A stretch of DNA of 64,000 nt. Source: Novosphingobium clariflavum (lineage in GTDB: Bacteria; Pseudomonadota; Alphaproteobacteria; Sphingomonadales; Sphingomonadaceae). Positions within the stretch are counted from its first letter, which is position 1, and every line of letters begins with the position of its first letter. A program made the translations under genes and the position numbers. Below are positions 42,181-50,181 of this stretch, piece after piece. The stretch lies in the NCBI RefSeq assembly GCF_026420865.1, contig NZ_JAPCWC010000016.1:1-64000 (forward strand). The letters run 5' to 3'. The notes under the pieces were generated by a model. That model saw only the letters and a program-made list of their open reading frames with translations, did not search any database and was not told where the DNA came from.

Positions 42181-43048
42181 TAAGCTGGTCCTTCACTTCG
42201 TCGAGCGCGGTCTCGAGCTGCGAGAACGAGGGCGCATAGGGCGACGGGGTCATGCGGCGCGCCAGTTCGATGGCGACTTCGGTGGGCTGGCCCTGGGCGT
42301 GGCCGATGATCGCGGTCTTCACGATCAGGTAGGGCTTGAAATCGGAATCGATGATCTGCTGCAGCTTCTGCGCGATCGGACCGACCAGGCAGTAGGCGAG
42401 CAGAACGCCGAGGAAGGTGCCGACCAGCGCGCCGCCGATCATCGCCCCCAGAATCTCGGTCGGCTGATCGATCGAGCTCATCGTCTTGATGACGCCCAGC
42501 ACGGCGGCGACGATGCCGAGCGCCGGCAGGCCGTCGGCCATCATCTGCAGCGAGTGCTGCGGGGCCAGTTCCTCGGAATGGTGGCGTTCGATATCGCCTT
42601 CCATCGCTTCGGCCAGCTGGTGCGGATCCTCGAAGTTGACGGTCATCATGCGCAAGTAGTCGCAGGTGAACTCGATCAGGTCGTGGTCTTCCAGCAGGCG
42701 CGGATAGCGCTGGAACAGCTCGCTTTCCTCGGGCTTGTCGAGGTGCGGCTCGAGCGCATTGGCGCCGCTCTTGCGGAAGGTCGCCAGCAGCGTGAACAGC
42801 AGCGCCAGAAGATCGCGGAAGTCGCCCTCGTTCCAGCGCGAGCCCTTGAACACGCGGACCACGCCCTTCCAGGTCTTCTTCACCGTCTGCATCGAGTTGC
42901 CGAGGATGAAGGCGCCGACGGCGGCCCCCGCAATGGCCAGCATTTCATGCGGCAGGGCATGGAAGATGACCATGATGTTGCCGCCCGACATCAGGAAGCT
43001 GCCGAAGACGCACAGCAGGATGACGATGAGGCCTATGGCATTGAGCAT
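42164..43048 (-). CDS. motA: flagellar stator protein MotA
   Basis: A 294-residue protein from ATG 43048 with four membrane helices: two near the N-terminus and two after residue 170 (GLPALGIVAAVLGVIKTM and IGGALVGTFLGVLLAYC). The cytoplasmic loop between them carries the charged residues that contact FliG. It is the first gene of a 13-gene operon ending with pilZ, and its promoter region is divergent from flaF with one TCCTATAA motif facing each gene. Confidence 0.95.
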   Translation of the reverse strand: MLNAIGLIVILLCVFGSFLMSGGNIMVIFHALPHEMLAIAGAAVGAFILGNSMQTVKKTWKGVVRVFKGSRWNEGDFRDLLALLFTLLATFRKSGANALEPHLDKPEESELFQRYPRLLEDHDLIEFTCDYLRMMTVNFEDPHQLAEAMEGDIERHHSEELAPQHSLQMMADGLPALGIVAAVLGVIKTMSSIDQPTEILGAMIGGALVGTFLGVLLAYCLVGPIAQKLQQIIDSDFKPYLIVKTAIIGHAQGQPTEVAIELARRMTPSPYAPSFSQLETALDEVKDQLNAKPA

Positions 43049-43120
43049 GACTGGGTCCGCGAATGGTGGATGGCGTAACGGTTTGTGGCGGCGTGGTGAC
43101 AGCCACGGAGCCCTTGCCGT

Positions 43121-43237
43121 GATTATAGGACGAAGATCGCATGCCCCGGATTCACGGCAGCGCTTTTTGCAGAGAGTGGTCGCCCGAACGCAGTCCATGC
43201 GCGCTGCGCGTCCGCCGCCGGCAATTTCGTCCTATAA
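43121..43237. promoter_or_regulatory. divergent control region between motA and flaF
   Basis: On the - strand TCGTCCTATAATC (43133-43121) faces motA; on the + strand TTTCGTCCTATAA (43225-43237) faces flaF, about 44 bases from its start. A palindrome-like CGGCAGCGCTTTTTGC (43155-43170) lies between, similar to the flgI upstream palindrome. Confidence 0.55.
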
Positions 43238-43280
43238 AGATGGCGCGCCCATCGGCGCTGACGAGTTCGCGGGAGCCACC

Positions 43281-43661
43281 ATGTCAATCAATGCCTATCG
43301 TCGCGTCCAGAAGGTGATCGCCTCGCCGCGCGGCACCGAGTACCGGCTGATGAGCCAGGTCACCGGAGAGATGATCGCGGCGCGCGATTCCGGCCTCAAG
43401 GGCGCCGCCCTGATGGCCCCGCTCCACCGCAACAGGCAGGTCTGGGGCACCTTCGCAAGTATCTGCGCAACCTCGGGAAACCGGCTCCCTGACGAACTGC
43501 GGGCGACCATCATCTCGATCGGCCTGTGGGTCACCAAGTATACCTCGAGCGTGATGACCGGCAGCGGCACCATCGACGACCTGATCGACGTCAACCGCGC
43601 GATCATCGAAGGGCTGTCGAACGAGAACGGCAAGGTCGGTCAGCAGCAGCTCGCGGGCTGA
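43281..43661 (+). CDS. flaF: flagellar biosynthesis regulator FlaF
   Basis: A 126-residue helical protein matching FlaF: INAYRRVQKVIASPRGTEYRLMSQVTGEMI and LRATIISIGLWVTKYTSSVM. In alphaproteobacteria FlaF promotes flagellin translation or secretion, opposing FlbT. GGGAG lies just upstream of ATG 43281. The partner gene flbT is about 10 kb away (53043), and no flagellin gene is in the window, although the three are often adjacent. Confidence 0.9.
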   Translation: MSINAYRRVQKVIASPRGTEYRLMSQVTGEMIAARDSGLKGAALMAPLHRNRQVWGTFASICATSGNRLPDELRATIISIGLWVTKYTSSVMTGSGTIDDLIDVNRAIIEGLSNENGKVGQQQLAG

Positions 43662-43834
43662 CGGAATACCTCCATTCCGGATTAAATTTTAGAAACCGAA
43701 TATCAACCGGTTATCCTCAAACCAGGGGTCATGCCGGGACCGCCCGACCTCGCCTCTATTTACAATCGCGCTCGAGGCGATAAGGCGAGGTCAGCCTTCG
43801 AGCCTGAGCTTCCAGGCGCAAGCAGCGGACCCGG
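43662..43834. other. intergenic region upstream of the sensor kinase
   Basis: About 170 bases, AT-rich near 43680-43720 (GGATTAAATTTTAGAAACCG). No clear flagellar motif or terminator is seen. Confidence 0.4.
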
Positions 43835-46576
43835 ATGCAGGAATTGAACCCCTCGCCGCCGCGCTCGGACGGGTCGCCTCCTGCCTGCATGGCACCGGCC
43901 ATTCCTGCCCTGATCGTGGTCGTACAACTGATCGGTATTGTTGTCCTCACCGGCTGGTTCAGTGCGAACCTGCAGCTGGCGGGGTTGCCTGCCACCGGAA
44001 TGCACATGCAGCCGCTCACCGCGGTCTGCTGCATGCTGCTGGGCCTTGCCGTCTGGGCGACGGCGAAGCAGCGCTTGCGCCTTGCGCGGGTGCTGATCGC
44101 ACTGCCGATGGGCATTGCGCTTGCCGCGCTGTTCGAGGAAGCGACGGGTCGCAGCCTCGGTATCGACACCCTGCTGTTTGCCGATGTCCTGGCGCACCAG
44201 CACCGCCCCGCCAGCGGCCGTCCGGGCGTGCTGCCCTCGCTGGCCATCGTCCTGCTGGGCCTGGCGACCCATGCGGTGGCCTCGCGCCGGCGCAAGCTGC
44301 GCCGCCTCACGATCACCCTGACCTGCGTCGCCATCGCCATGGCCGCCATTTCCGGCAGCCTGGTCCCCGCCGGACTGAGCATTCCTGATTTCGAGACCCG
44401 CCGCGCGCTGATGTCGGTGCCGACCGCGATCTGCGTCTGCGCGCTGGCACTGGCGCTGATCCTGCTGCGGCGGGAATACGCATGGCCGCGCAAGCCGCAA
44501 TGCGGCTTCGGCGCCGCGACGCTGCAATGGACCCTGCTGTTTTCGGTGGCCCTGCCGGTGCTGTCGGCCATCACGCTGTTCTGGGCGCAGCGTGACACCC
44601 AGCTCTCGACCGAGGCAATGGTGATCTTCCTCGCCGTCGTCCAGGTCACGGCCTCCTGCATCCTGATCGCATGGGCCTGGCTACGGATCAGCCGCGAGAG
44701 CAGCGCCCGCTGGGCGATCAGCGCGGCGCTGGATTCGGCGCCGATTGCGATCACCGACATCGAGGGGCGCATCCTGCGCTGGTCGGACGGCTGCGCACGG
44801 CTTTACGGCTGGAGCGCCGAGCAGGCACTCGGCCTCAACAAACACGAACTGACCGGTGCCTCCCGGATCCCGGGACGCGATTATCCGCCTGCCCACGCCG
44901 TGGCCGCGCAGGAAACCGAACTTACCGAGATGCGCGCCGACGGCAGCTTGCTGCGCGTTTTCGAGACCCGGCAGATCGTCCAGCCACGCAGTGACCAGGC
45001 GCCGATGATCGTGCTGTCGATGACCGATGCGACCGCGCGCCAGCAGGCCGAGCAGGCCATGCTGGCCAGCGAGGCGCGGCTCGCCCTTGCCGTAGATCTG
45101 CATGGCCTCGGAATCTTCGAATGGTCGAGCGTGGACGATTCCTTCCGCTTTCACGGCCGCGCCGAAGCGCTGTTCGGGCTTGAGACAGGCAGCTTCGAAG
45201 GCGGCATAGCCGCATGGCTGGCGCACATCGCCTGCGTGTTCGGTCGCGAGATATCCTCGCCAGAGGCCTGGGGCCCGGGGCGCTACGGCTTCCGCCTGCA
45301 GTCGCAGCGCCCCGACCAGCCCGCGGTCATCGAGGGTACCGTTCTGGTCCACCGCGATCCCGCCAACGGCAGCCTGGACCTGATCGGCATCGTCATGGAC
45401 GCGACCGAACGCGAACGCCGGGCCGAGATGCTTGAATCGCGGGAATCCGAGCTGCGCTCGATCCTCGAAACCGTGCCCGAAGCGATGATCACCATCGACG
45501 GACAGGGCCTCGTCCGCAGCTTCTCCGCCACGGCCGAGGCCCTGTTCGGCTATGCCGCGCAGGACGTGCTCGGCCGCGACGTCCGGCTGGTGCTGCCGCA
45601 GTATCACCACCGCCATCACCATCATCCTCACCACGTGGCTGCTTCCCGCTCCGCCGAGCCCGCGAATGCCGGAGGCTCCAGCGTCCAGGATCGCATGACC
45701 CGCCTGACCGCCGGACGCGACCGTCAGGGCAACGAAGTGCCGGTCGAACTCGCCGTGGGCGAGGCCAACATCGGCAACGAGCAGATCTCGATCGCCTTCG
45801 TGCGCGACTTGCGCGAACAGTTGCAGACCGATGCGCGCATCCACGAACTGCGCGAACAGTTCCTGCACGCCTCGCGCGTCAGTGCCATGGGCGAGATGAG
45901 CGCAGGTCTCGCGCACGAGTTGAACCAGCCGCTCACGGCAACCGCCAACTTCCTCGGCGCCATCGAACTGCAACTGCAGCGCGAATGGCGACAGGATCAA
46001 CTGCGCCGGCTGCTGCGTCTCGCCAGCCAGGAAGTGCTGCGGGCCGGCGACATCATCCGCCGCATGCGCGCCTTCGTCTCCAAGGGCGAACTCGACATCC
46101 GCGCCGAGCCGCTCGACGAGATGATCGCCGACACGCTCCAGCTGGCCCGTTCGCGCAGCCAGGCGCCGGGCGTGCGCCTGCAATACCATGCCAACGCCGC
46201 CGCGCCGGTGATCCTGGCCGACCGCATCCATATCCAGCAGGTGCTGGTCAATCTCATCAACAATGCCTTCGACGCGATAGAGGCGCATGACGTCGCCAAT
46301 CCTGCGGTCACCATCACCACGCTTGCGCTCGCCGAGGGGCAGATCATGATCCGCGTGGTAGACAATGGGCCGGGCCTGCCCGATCAGGTCATCAGCCGCC
46401 CGTTCGAGGCGTTCAGCTCCACCAAGTCCAACGGCATGGGGCTGGGTCTGTCGATCTGCCGCCGCATCGTCGAGGCGCATGGCGGTTCGCTGGCGCTGCG
46501 CAACATCGAGGGTGGCGGTGCCGCCGTCGAATTCACCCTGCCGACTTATAGCGAACTGGAGTTGAAGGCCGGATGA
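43835..46576 (+). CDS. FixL-like PAS sensor histidine kinase
   Basis: A 913-residue kinase. The N-terminal part has about seven membrane helices between residues 20 and 285, resembling a MASE-type integral sensor. PAS domains follow at about 286-405, 420-520 and 540-675, then HisKA with phospho-H694 (SAGLAHELNQPLTA) and an HATPase domain (NLINNAFDAIE, GLGLSICRRIV). The third PAS resembles FixL (VPVELAVGEANIGNEQISIAFVRDL), but the segment that holds the haem-ligand His in FixL is a His-rich run at 591-600. The stop overlaps the response regulator start. The signal sensed is unknown. Confidence 0.82.
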   Translation: MQELNPSPPRSDGSPPACMAPAIPALIVVVQLIGIVVLTGWFSANLQLAGLPATGMHMQPLTAVCCMLLGLAVWATAKQRLRLARVLIALPMGIALAALFEEATGRSLGIDTLLFADVLAHQHRPASGRPGVLPSLAIVLLGLATHAVASRRRKLRRLTITLTCVAIAMAAISGSLVPAGLSIPDFETRRALMSVPTAICVCALALALILLRREYAWPRKPQCGFGAATLQWTLLFSVALPVLSAITLFWAQRDTQLSTEAMVIFLAVVQVTASCILIAWAWLRISRESSARWAISAALDSAPIAITDIEGRILRWSDGCARLYGWSAEQALGLNKHELTGASRIPGRDYPPAHAVAAQETELTEMRADGSLLRVFETRQIVQPRSDQAPMIVLSMTDATARQQAEQAMLASEARLALAVDLHGLGIFEWSSVDDSFRFHGRAEALFGLETGSFEGGIAAWLAHIACVFGREISSPEAWGPGRYGFRLQSQRPDQPAVIEGTVLVHRDPANGSLDLIGIVMDATERERRAEMLESRESELRSILETVPEAMITIDGQGLVRSFSATAEALFGYAAQDVLGRDVRLVLPQYHHRHHHHPHHVAASRSAEPANAGGSSVQDRMTRLTAGRDRQGNEVPVELAVGEANIGNEQISIAFVRDLREQLQTDARIHELREQFLHASRVSAMGEMSAGLAHELNQPLTATANFLGAIELQLQREWRQDQLRRLLRLASQEVLRAGDIIRRMRAFVSKGELDIRAEPLDEMIADTLQLARSRSQAPGVRLQYHANAAAPVILADRIHIQQVLVNLINNAFDAIEAHDVANPAVTITTLALAEGQIMIRVVDNGPGLPDQVISRPFEAFSSTKSNGMGLGLSICRRIVEAHGGSLALRNIEGGGAAVEFTLPTYSELELKAG

Positions 46577-47193
46577 GCGTGCGCCGGATCTATATCGTCG
46601 ACGACGACTACGCGGTAAGAACCTCGCTGGAGTACCTGCTCTCGCTGGTCGCGGACAGCCGCATCACCTGCTTCGAGTCCGGCGATGCCTTTCTCGAAGC
46701 CGCTCCGCGCCTCGAACCGGGCTGCATGCTGCTCGACCTGCACATGCCCGGCACCCCCGGCCTTGGCGTGCTGGCCGCGATCGGTGACATTCCCGACCGC
46801 TTCGTGCCGATCGTCCTTACCGGCGAAGGCGACGTCTCGGTCGCCGTTCAGGCGATGAAGCTGGGCGCGGCCGATTTCATCGAGAAGCCGTGCGATCACC
46901 TCAAGCTGATCGCCGCGCTGGATGCCGCGTTCTCGCATCAGGCCGCCACGCGCGCGGCGGCGCAGCGCAAGGAGCAGGCCATCGCCATGCTCGAACTGCT
47001 CTCCCCGCGCGAACGCGATGTGCTGAAGGGCCTGATCGAGGGCCAGTCGAACAAGGTGATCGCCCACGACCTCGACATCAGCCCGCGCACGGTCGAGATC
47101 TATCGCGCCAAACTGATGGAAAAGCTCGGCGTGCGCAGCCTGTCCGAAGCCCTTCGCATCGCCTTTGCCGCCGGACTGCTGCCGGCCGATTGA
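46573..47193 (+). CDS. FixJ-like response regulator
   Basis: A 206-residue regulator with an N-terminal receiver (D10-D11, phosphoacceptor D55 in LLDLHMPGTPG, K in IEKPC) and a C-terminal LuxR-type helix-turn-helix (LSPRERDVLKGLIEGQSNKVIAHDLDISPRTVEIYRAKLMEKL in segments, about 137-180). The ATGA overlap with the kinase shows they form a pair. The target genes are unknown; the convergent alginate-export gene next door is one possibility, by proximity only. Confidence 0.88.
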   Translation: MSVRRIYIVDDDYAVRTSLEYLLSLVADSRITCFESGDAFLEAAPRLEPGCMLLDLHMPGTPGLGVLAAIGDIPDRFVPIVLTGEGDVSVAVQAMKLGAADFIEKPCDHLKLIAALDAAFSHQAATRAAAQRKEQAIAMLELLSPRERDVLKGLIEGQSNKVIAHDLDISPRTVEIYRAKLMEKLGVRSLSEALRIAFAAGLLPAD

Positions 47194-47200
47194 ACGCAGC

Positions 47201-47230
47201 GGCGGTGGCGGATCGCTGCTCGCCACCGCC
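47201..47230. terminator. hairpin between convergent genes
   Basis: Perfect 10-bp arms GGCGGTGGCG (47201-47210) and CGCCACCGCC (47221-47230) lie between the converging response-regulator and porin genes. No long T run follows, so termination may be weak. Confidence 0.5.
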
Positions 47231-47240
47231 CCTGCTGCTT

Positions 47241-48722
47241 TCAGAAATCGAAATAGAGGTCGAAGTACCCGTACTTGGTATCCCCCGTCTGCGGCGCATT
47301 GGGAGCCTGCTTGAGGAAGCGCCCCTTGGCGAGATAGGCCACCCCGGTATCGACGTGCAGCATATCCGGCACCAGCGTGCGGCGATAGCGCGCCTCGATC
47401 TGGTTACCGGCGAACCGGCCGCTCTGCCCACTGGCGTCACGCACGCCGGTCGAACCGAAGCTGTCGGTGCGCGAGGCCAGCCACAGCGCGCGGTACATGA
47501 CCATCACATCGGACTTCGCGTCCGGTTTCACTTCGCCGCGTACACCGCCCGAAAGCACGTTGAAACGCCCGACGGCGCCGTAGAGCCCGGTCGGGCCGAA
47601 GTCGAAACGGCGGGCGCCGAACAGCGTGTCGAAGCGGTTGTAGCTCTTGCTGCCCTGGCGCGCGCCGCTGTCGAGGTCGAAATCAAGCGAGAGACGCGGC
47701 TGCCAGCCACCGGCGAACGTCCGGCCCGCTTCGGCATGGATGAAATAGGCAGAGACGTCGAGGTCGGTCCTATCGCTGGGTGAGGTGGTGAGCCGGGTCC
47801 GGCCGAACTGGTAGGCGCCCTCGAGATCATAGTCGAAGCGGCCCGCCTTGGGCTTGCGGTAAAGCCGCGCGCCGGCGGTAAAGAGGTGGCGATTGCGCGT
47901 CTGCACCTCAGGACTGTCACGCTCGTCCAGCCCGAAACCGTAGACCTCGGCAACACCGCCCAGCACACGGCCCTTGGTCAGGTGCGCGCCCCATACCTGC
48001 AGGTCGGTGCTTTCCCGGTCCCAGTGTACGGCGTTGTCGTGAATGCCGTTGGCATCGTCGGGCAGGCGCTGCTGCGGCATTGCCCAGAGCGCGGTGATCT
48101 GGTCGCCGCGGCTGTCCTTCCAGGCGAAGTTGACGCCGGTGAAGGCATTGGTCGAATTGCGGAACGCCTGACGCGCGATCAGGCGCCGCGACCCCAGGTT
48201 CATGGTGAAGCGCCCGGCCGTCAGCCGCGCCTCGCTCCTGGCGCCGGTCTTGAAGTCCAGCCCGAGATAGGCCTGGACCATCTCCATGGCATTGACCTCG
48301 GTGGTTCCCGCCGAGGAATTGGCATGCTCGTTGTAGGCACGTGCATCCCACAATTCCCCGCCGACGCGGAACGGGCCGCCGTCGTACTCGACCTGGAGCG
48401 TGGTCTTGAGCGAGAACATCAGGTCGTCCTCGGCCTTGCCGGGGCGGAACTGGCCATCGATGCCCTCCACCCGCGCACGCACGCCGCCGGTGATGGTCAG
48501 ACCCTCGGGCGCGCCGATCGCCTGCTCCAGCAGGCCCTCCCTGGCGTGGGCAACGCCGGCGGTGCCGCCAAGCAGGGCCACTGCACCGATCACGACGCCC
48601 ACCCGGCCGGCCACGCGGCCGGAAACGCGGCCAGCAACGCCGACTGCCCGCCGGTTCGCACCATGGATGATCGCCGGGGTTGTCCCTTGGGCGATGGCCC
48701 GCATGGCCGTTTCCCTTTTCAT
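47241..48722 (-). CDS. alginate-export family outer-membrane porin
   Basis: A 493-residue protein with a long signal region (positive N-terminus with GRVSGRVAGRVG repeats, hydrophobic core about 41-58, cleavage after VAHA) and a beta-barrel body of alternating strands. Blocks such as WDARAYNEH, LGLDFKTGARSEARLTAGRFTMNLGSRRLI and the C-terminal aromatic residue (YFDLYFDF) fit the Alginate_exp outer-membrane family. It would move anionic polysaccharides or act as a general porin across the outer membrane. It carries no flagellar promoter motif and looks like an insert in the flagellar cluster. Confidence 0.82.
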   Translation of the reverse strand: MKRETAMRAIAQGTTPAIIHGANRRAVGVAGRVSGRVAGRVGVVIGAVALLGGTAGVAHAREGLLEQAIGAPEGLTITGGVRARVEGIDGQFRPGKAEDDLMFSLKTTLQVEYDGGPFRVGGELWDARAYNEHANSSAGTTEVNAMEMVQAYLGLDFKTGARSEARLTAGRFTMNLGSRRLIARQAFRNSTNAFTGVNFAWKDSRGDQITALWAMPQQRLPDDANGIHDNAVHWDRESTDLQVWGAHLTKGRVLGGVAEVYGFGLDERDSPEVQTRNRHLFTAGARLYRKPKAGRFDYDLEGAYQFGRTRLTTSPSDRTDLDVSAYFIHAEAGRTFAGGWQPRLSLDFDLDSGARQGSKSYNRFDTLFGARRFDFGPTGLYGAVGRFNVLSGGVRGEVKPDAKSDVMVMYRALWLASRTDSFGSTGVRDASGQSGRFAGNQIEARYRRTLVPDMLHVDTGVAYLAKGRFLKQAPNAPQTGDTKYGYFDLYFDF

Positions 48723-49086
48723 GACTACGCAAATGCTCCCTAAGCGCCCTGCCTTCCGGTCACGCTGCCGAGGCGGACTTATCGGTAATCTAGGAGCGTT
48801 TCAGAAACATCCGCATGCCGGCCGAGAAATAATCGAAGCCTGCGGCCCAACCGCCACACATGATCGGCGGGGAAGCGCAAACATCGACTGCAAGCGCCGA
48901 TCACGGCGAACCGCCGCAATTCCCCCGTTCCACAATACCCCCGTTCCACAATTCCCGCGCACCGCGATGCCTGCAGGAGGGCCCGCTGGCCGTCATGCCC
49001 AAGACACGCAAACCGGGAGGACATGCGCATGCACATCCTCCCGGCCATGGGGTAACTGCTATGGGGAGAGGCGCAGGGCGGCGCCG
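48723..49086. other. intergenic region with a short tandem repeat and a hairpin
   Basis: No gene is supported. A direct repeat of CCCCGTTCCACAAT occurs twice near 48923-48952. A strong hairpin, CCGGGAGGA (49013-49021) with TCCTCCCGG (49036-49044), lies about 45 bases after the sigma-factor gene on the - strand with a short T run and is probably its terminator. The rest would be the leader of the porin gene. Confidence 0.55.
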
Positions 49087-49983
49087 TCAGTGTGCGGAAA
49101 GCGCCTGACCGTATTCGGCCATCATCGCGAAACGCGGGTCGAGCCCGGCCAGTTCACACATCGTGCGCGCGGCGCGCTTGGCGATCTGGCGGGCACGTTC
49201 CCGCATGACGCCGGAATCGTCATCAAAAGGTTCGCCGGGGAGCAGTTCGAACAGGCGGTGCTCGACGACCTTGCGGTTGTGCTGCAGGCGCTCCTCGAGT
49301 TCGGCAAGGTCGGCAGGATCGATGGCCGAACTTTCCGCACGCCAGACCCGGCGGCGCTGGCGATCGTCGCCATCGACGCCTTCGTGGCCTTCCACTTCGG
49401 CACGGCGCCCCTTGCGCGAGCGGGCCTGGCGCCGCAGGCGCTCCATGCCGGTCTTGCGCAAGTGCTCGACGTACGTGTCGGCCAGCGAAACCATCGCCGC
49501 GCGGGCAAGATAGTCGGAGGCGGCGGCCTCGGTGCGATCCAGCGCTTCCTCGTCCTCGATCGAGGCGACGATCGAGATATCCTCGCCATCCTCGCCGCTG
49601 CCGATCGCGTCGAGCGAGACGGTCACCGCCTCGACCTTGCGGGCGGACGGGCGCTGGTCGGTCATCAGGCGAAAGCGCAAGCTCTGAAGTTCGCCGCGGA
49701 TCTGCCAGTTAACAAATGTAGTGAACTGCGCCTTTTCGGAATCATAGGCCTGAATGGCACGATGAACCGCGATCGAGCATGCCTGTTCGGCATCGTCCCA
49801 GTGCGCCGCGAGGCCGTACTGGCGAATGAAATGACGGATACGCGGCGCGATCAGTCGGAGGATATGGGCAAATGCGCGGTCGACTTCGGCCCGTTGCCGG
49901 GCGGTCGATGCCTCCCCTTCCGGTGGGGAACTGGCTTTAACGCGCGCAACCGCGGATTCTAGAGCAATCGTGATCTTCGACAT
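49087..49983 (-). CDS. divergent sigma-70-family factor in the flagellar cluster
   Basis: A 298-residue protein. Residues about 62-105 match sigma region 2 (DDAEQACSIAVHRAIQAYDSEKAQFTTFVNWQIRGELQ in parts: the RAI-x-YD and FTTFVNWQIR core). Residues about 258-273 (GVMRERARQIAKRAAR) match the region 4.2 recognition helix of RpoD/RpoH-type factors. The middle is atypical and Arg-rich. It is not a normal FliA, RpoH or RpoD by length and spacing. Its position between flagellar operons suggests a dedicated flagellar sigma factor that could read the shared TCCTATAA promoters; this is inference. Confidence 0.65.
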   Translation of the reverse strand: MSKITIALESAVARVKASSPPEGEASTARQRAEVDRAFAHILRLIAPRIRHFIRQYGLAAHWDDAEQACSIAVHRAIQAYDSEKAQFTTFVNWQIRGELQSLRFRLMTDQRPSARKVEAVTVSLDAIGSGEDGEDISIVASIEDEEALDRTEAAASDYLARAAMVSLADTYVEHLRKTGMERLRRQARSRKGRRAEVEGHEGVDGDDRQRRRVWRAESSAIDPADLAELEERLQHNRKVVEHRLFELLPGEPFDDDSGVMRERARQIAKRAARTMCELAGLDPRFAMMAEYGQALSAH

Positions 49984-50072
49984 GTTGAGCCCCCAAGCAC
50001 GGGACGGTGTGCACCCCTGCGGCTACCGTCCTTCAACCAGTCAGTCTGTGCTTGATGCCTTATCGCGTAAGC

Positions 50073-50106
50073 TATCCTATAACAAGCAGTCTTTTCTCCT
50101 ATATTT
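50073..50106 (+). promoter_or_regulatory. TATCCTATAAC motifs between the sigma gene and 50182
   Basis: TATCCTATAAC lies at 50073-50083 on the + strand and a second TCTCCTATATTT near 50096-50106, the same tandem pair seen upstream of fliN2. The motif points away from the sigma gene and toward the 3' end of the transglycosylase-like gene, so it may be bidirectional or drive an antisense or small RNA. Confidence 0.35.
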
Positions 50107-50181
50107 CGAAGAAATTTCCAAACTGCTGGCAATGACGCGCAGATCACCGGACAAATTCGCCCGAAAGGGTTAATAAAGTCT

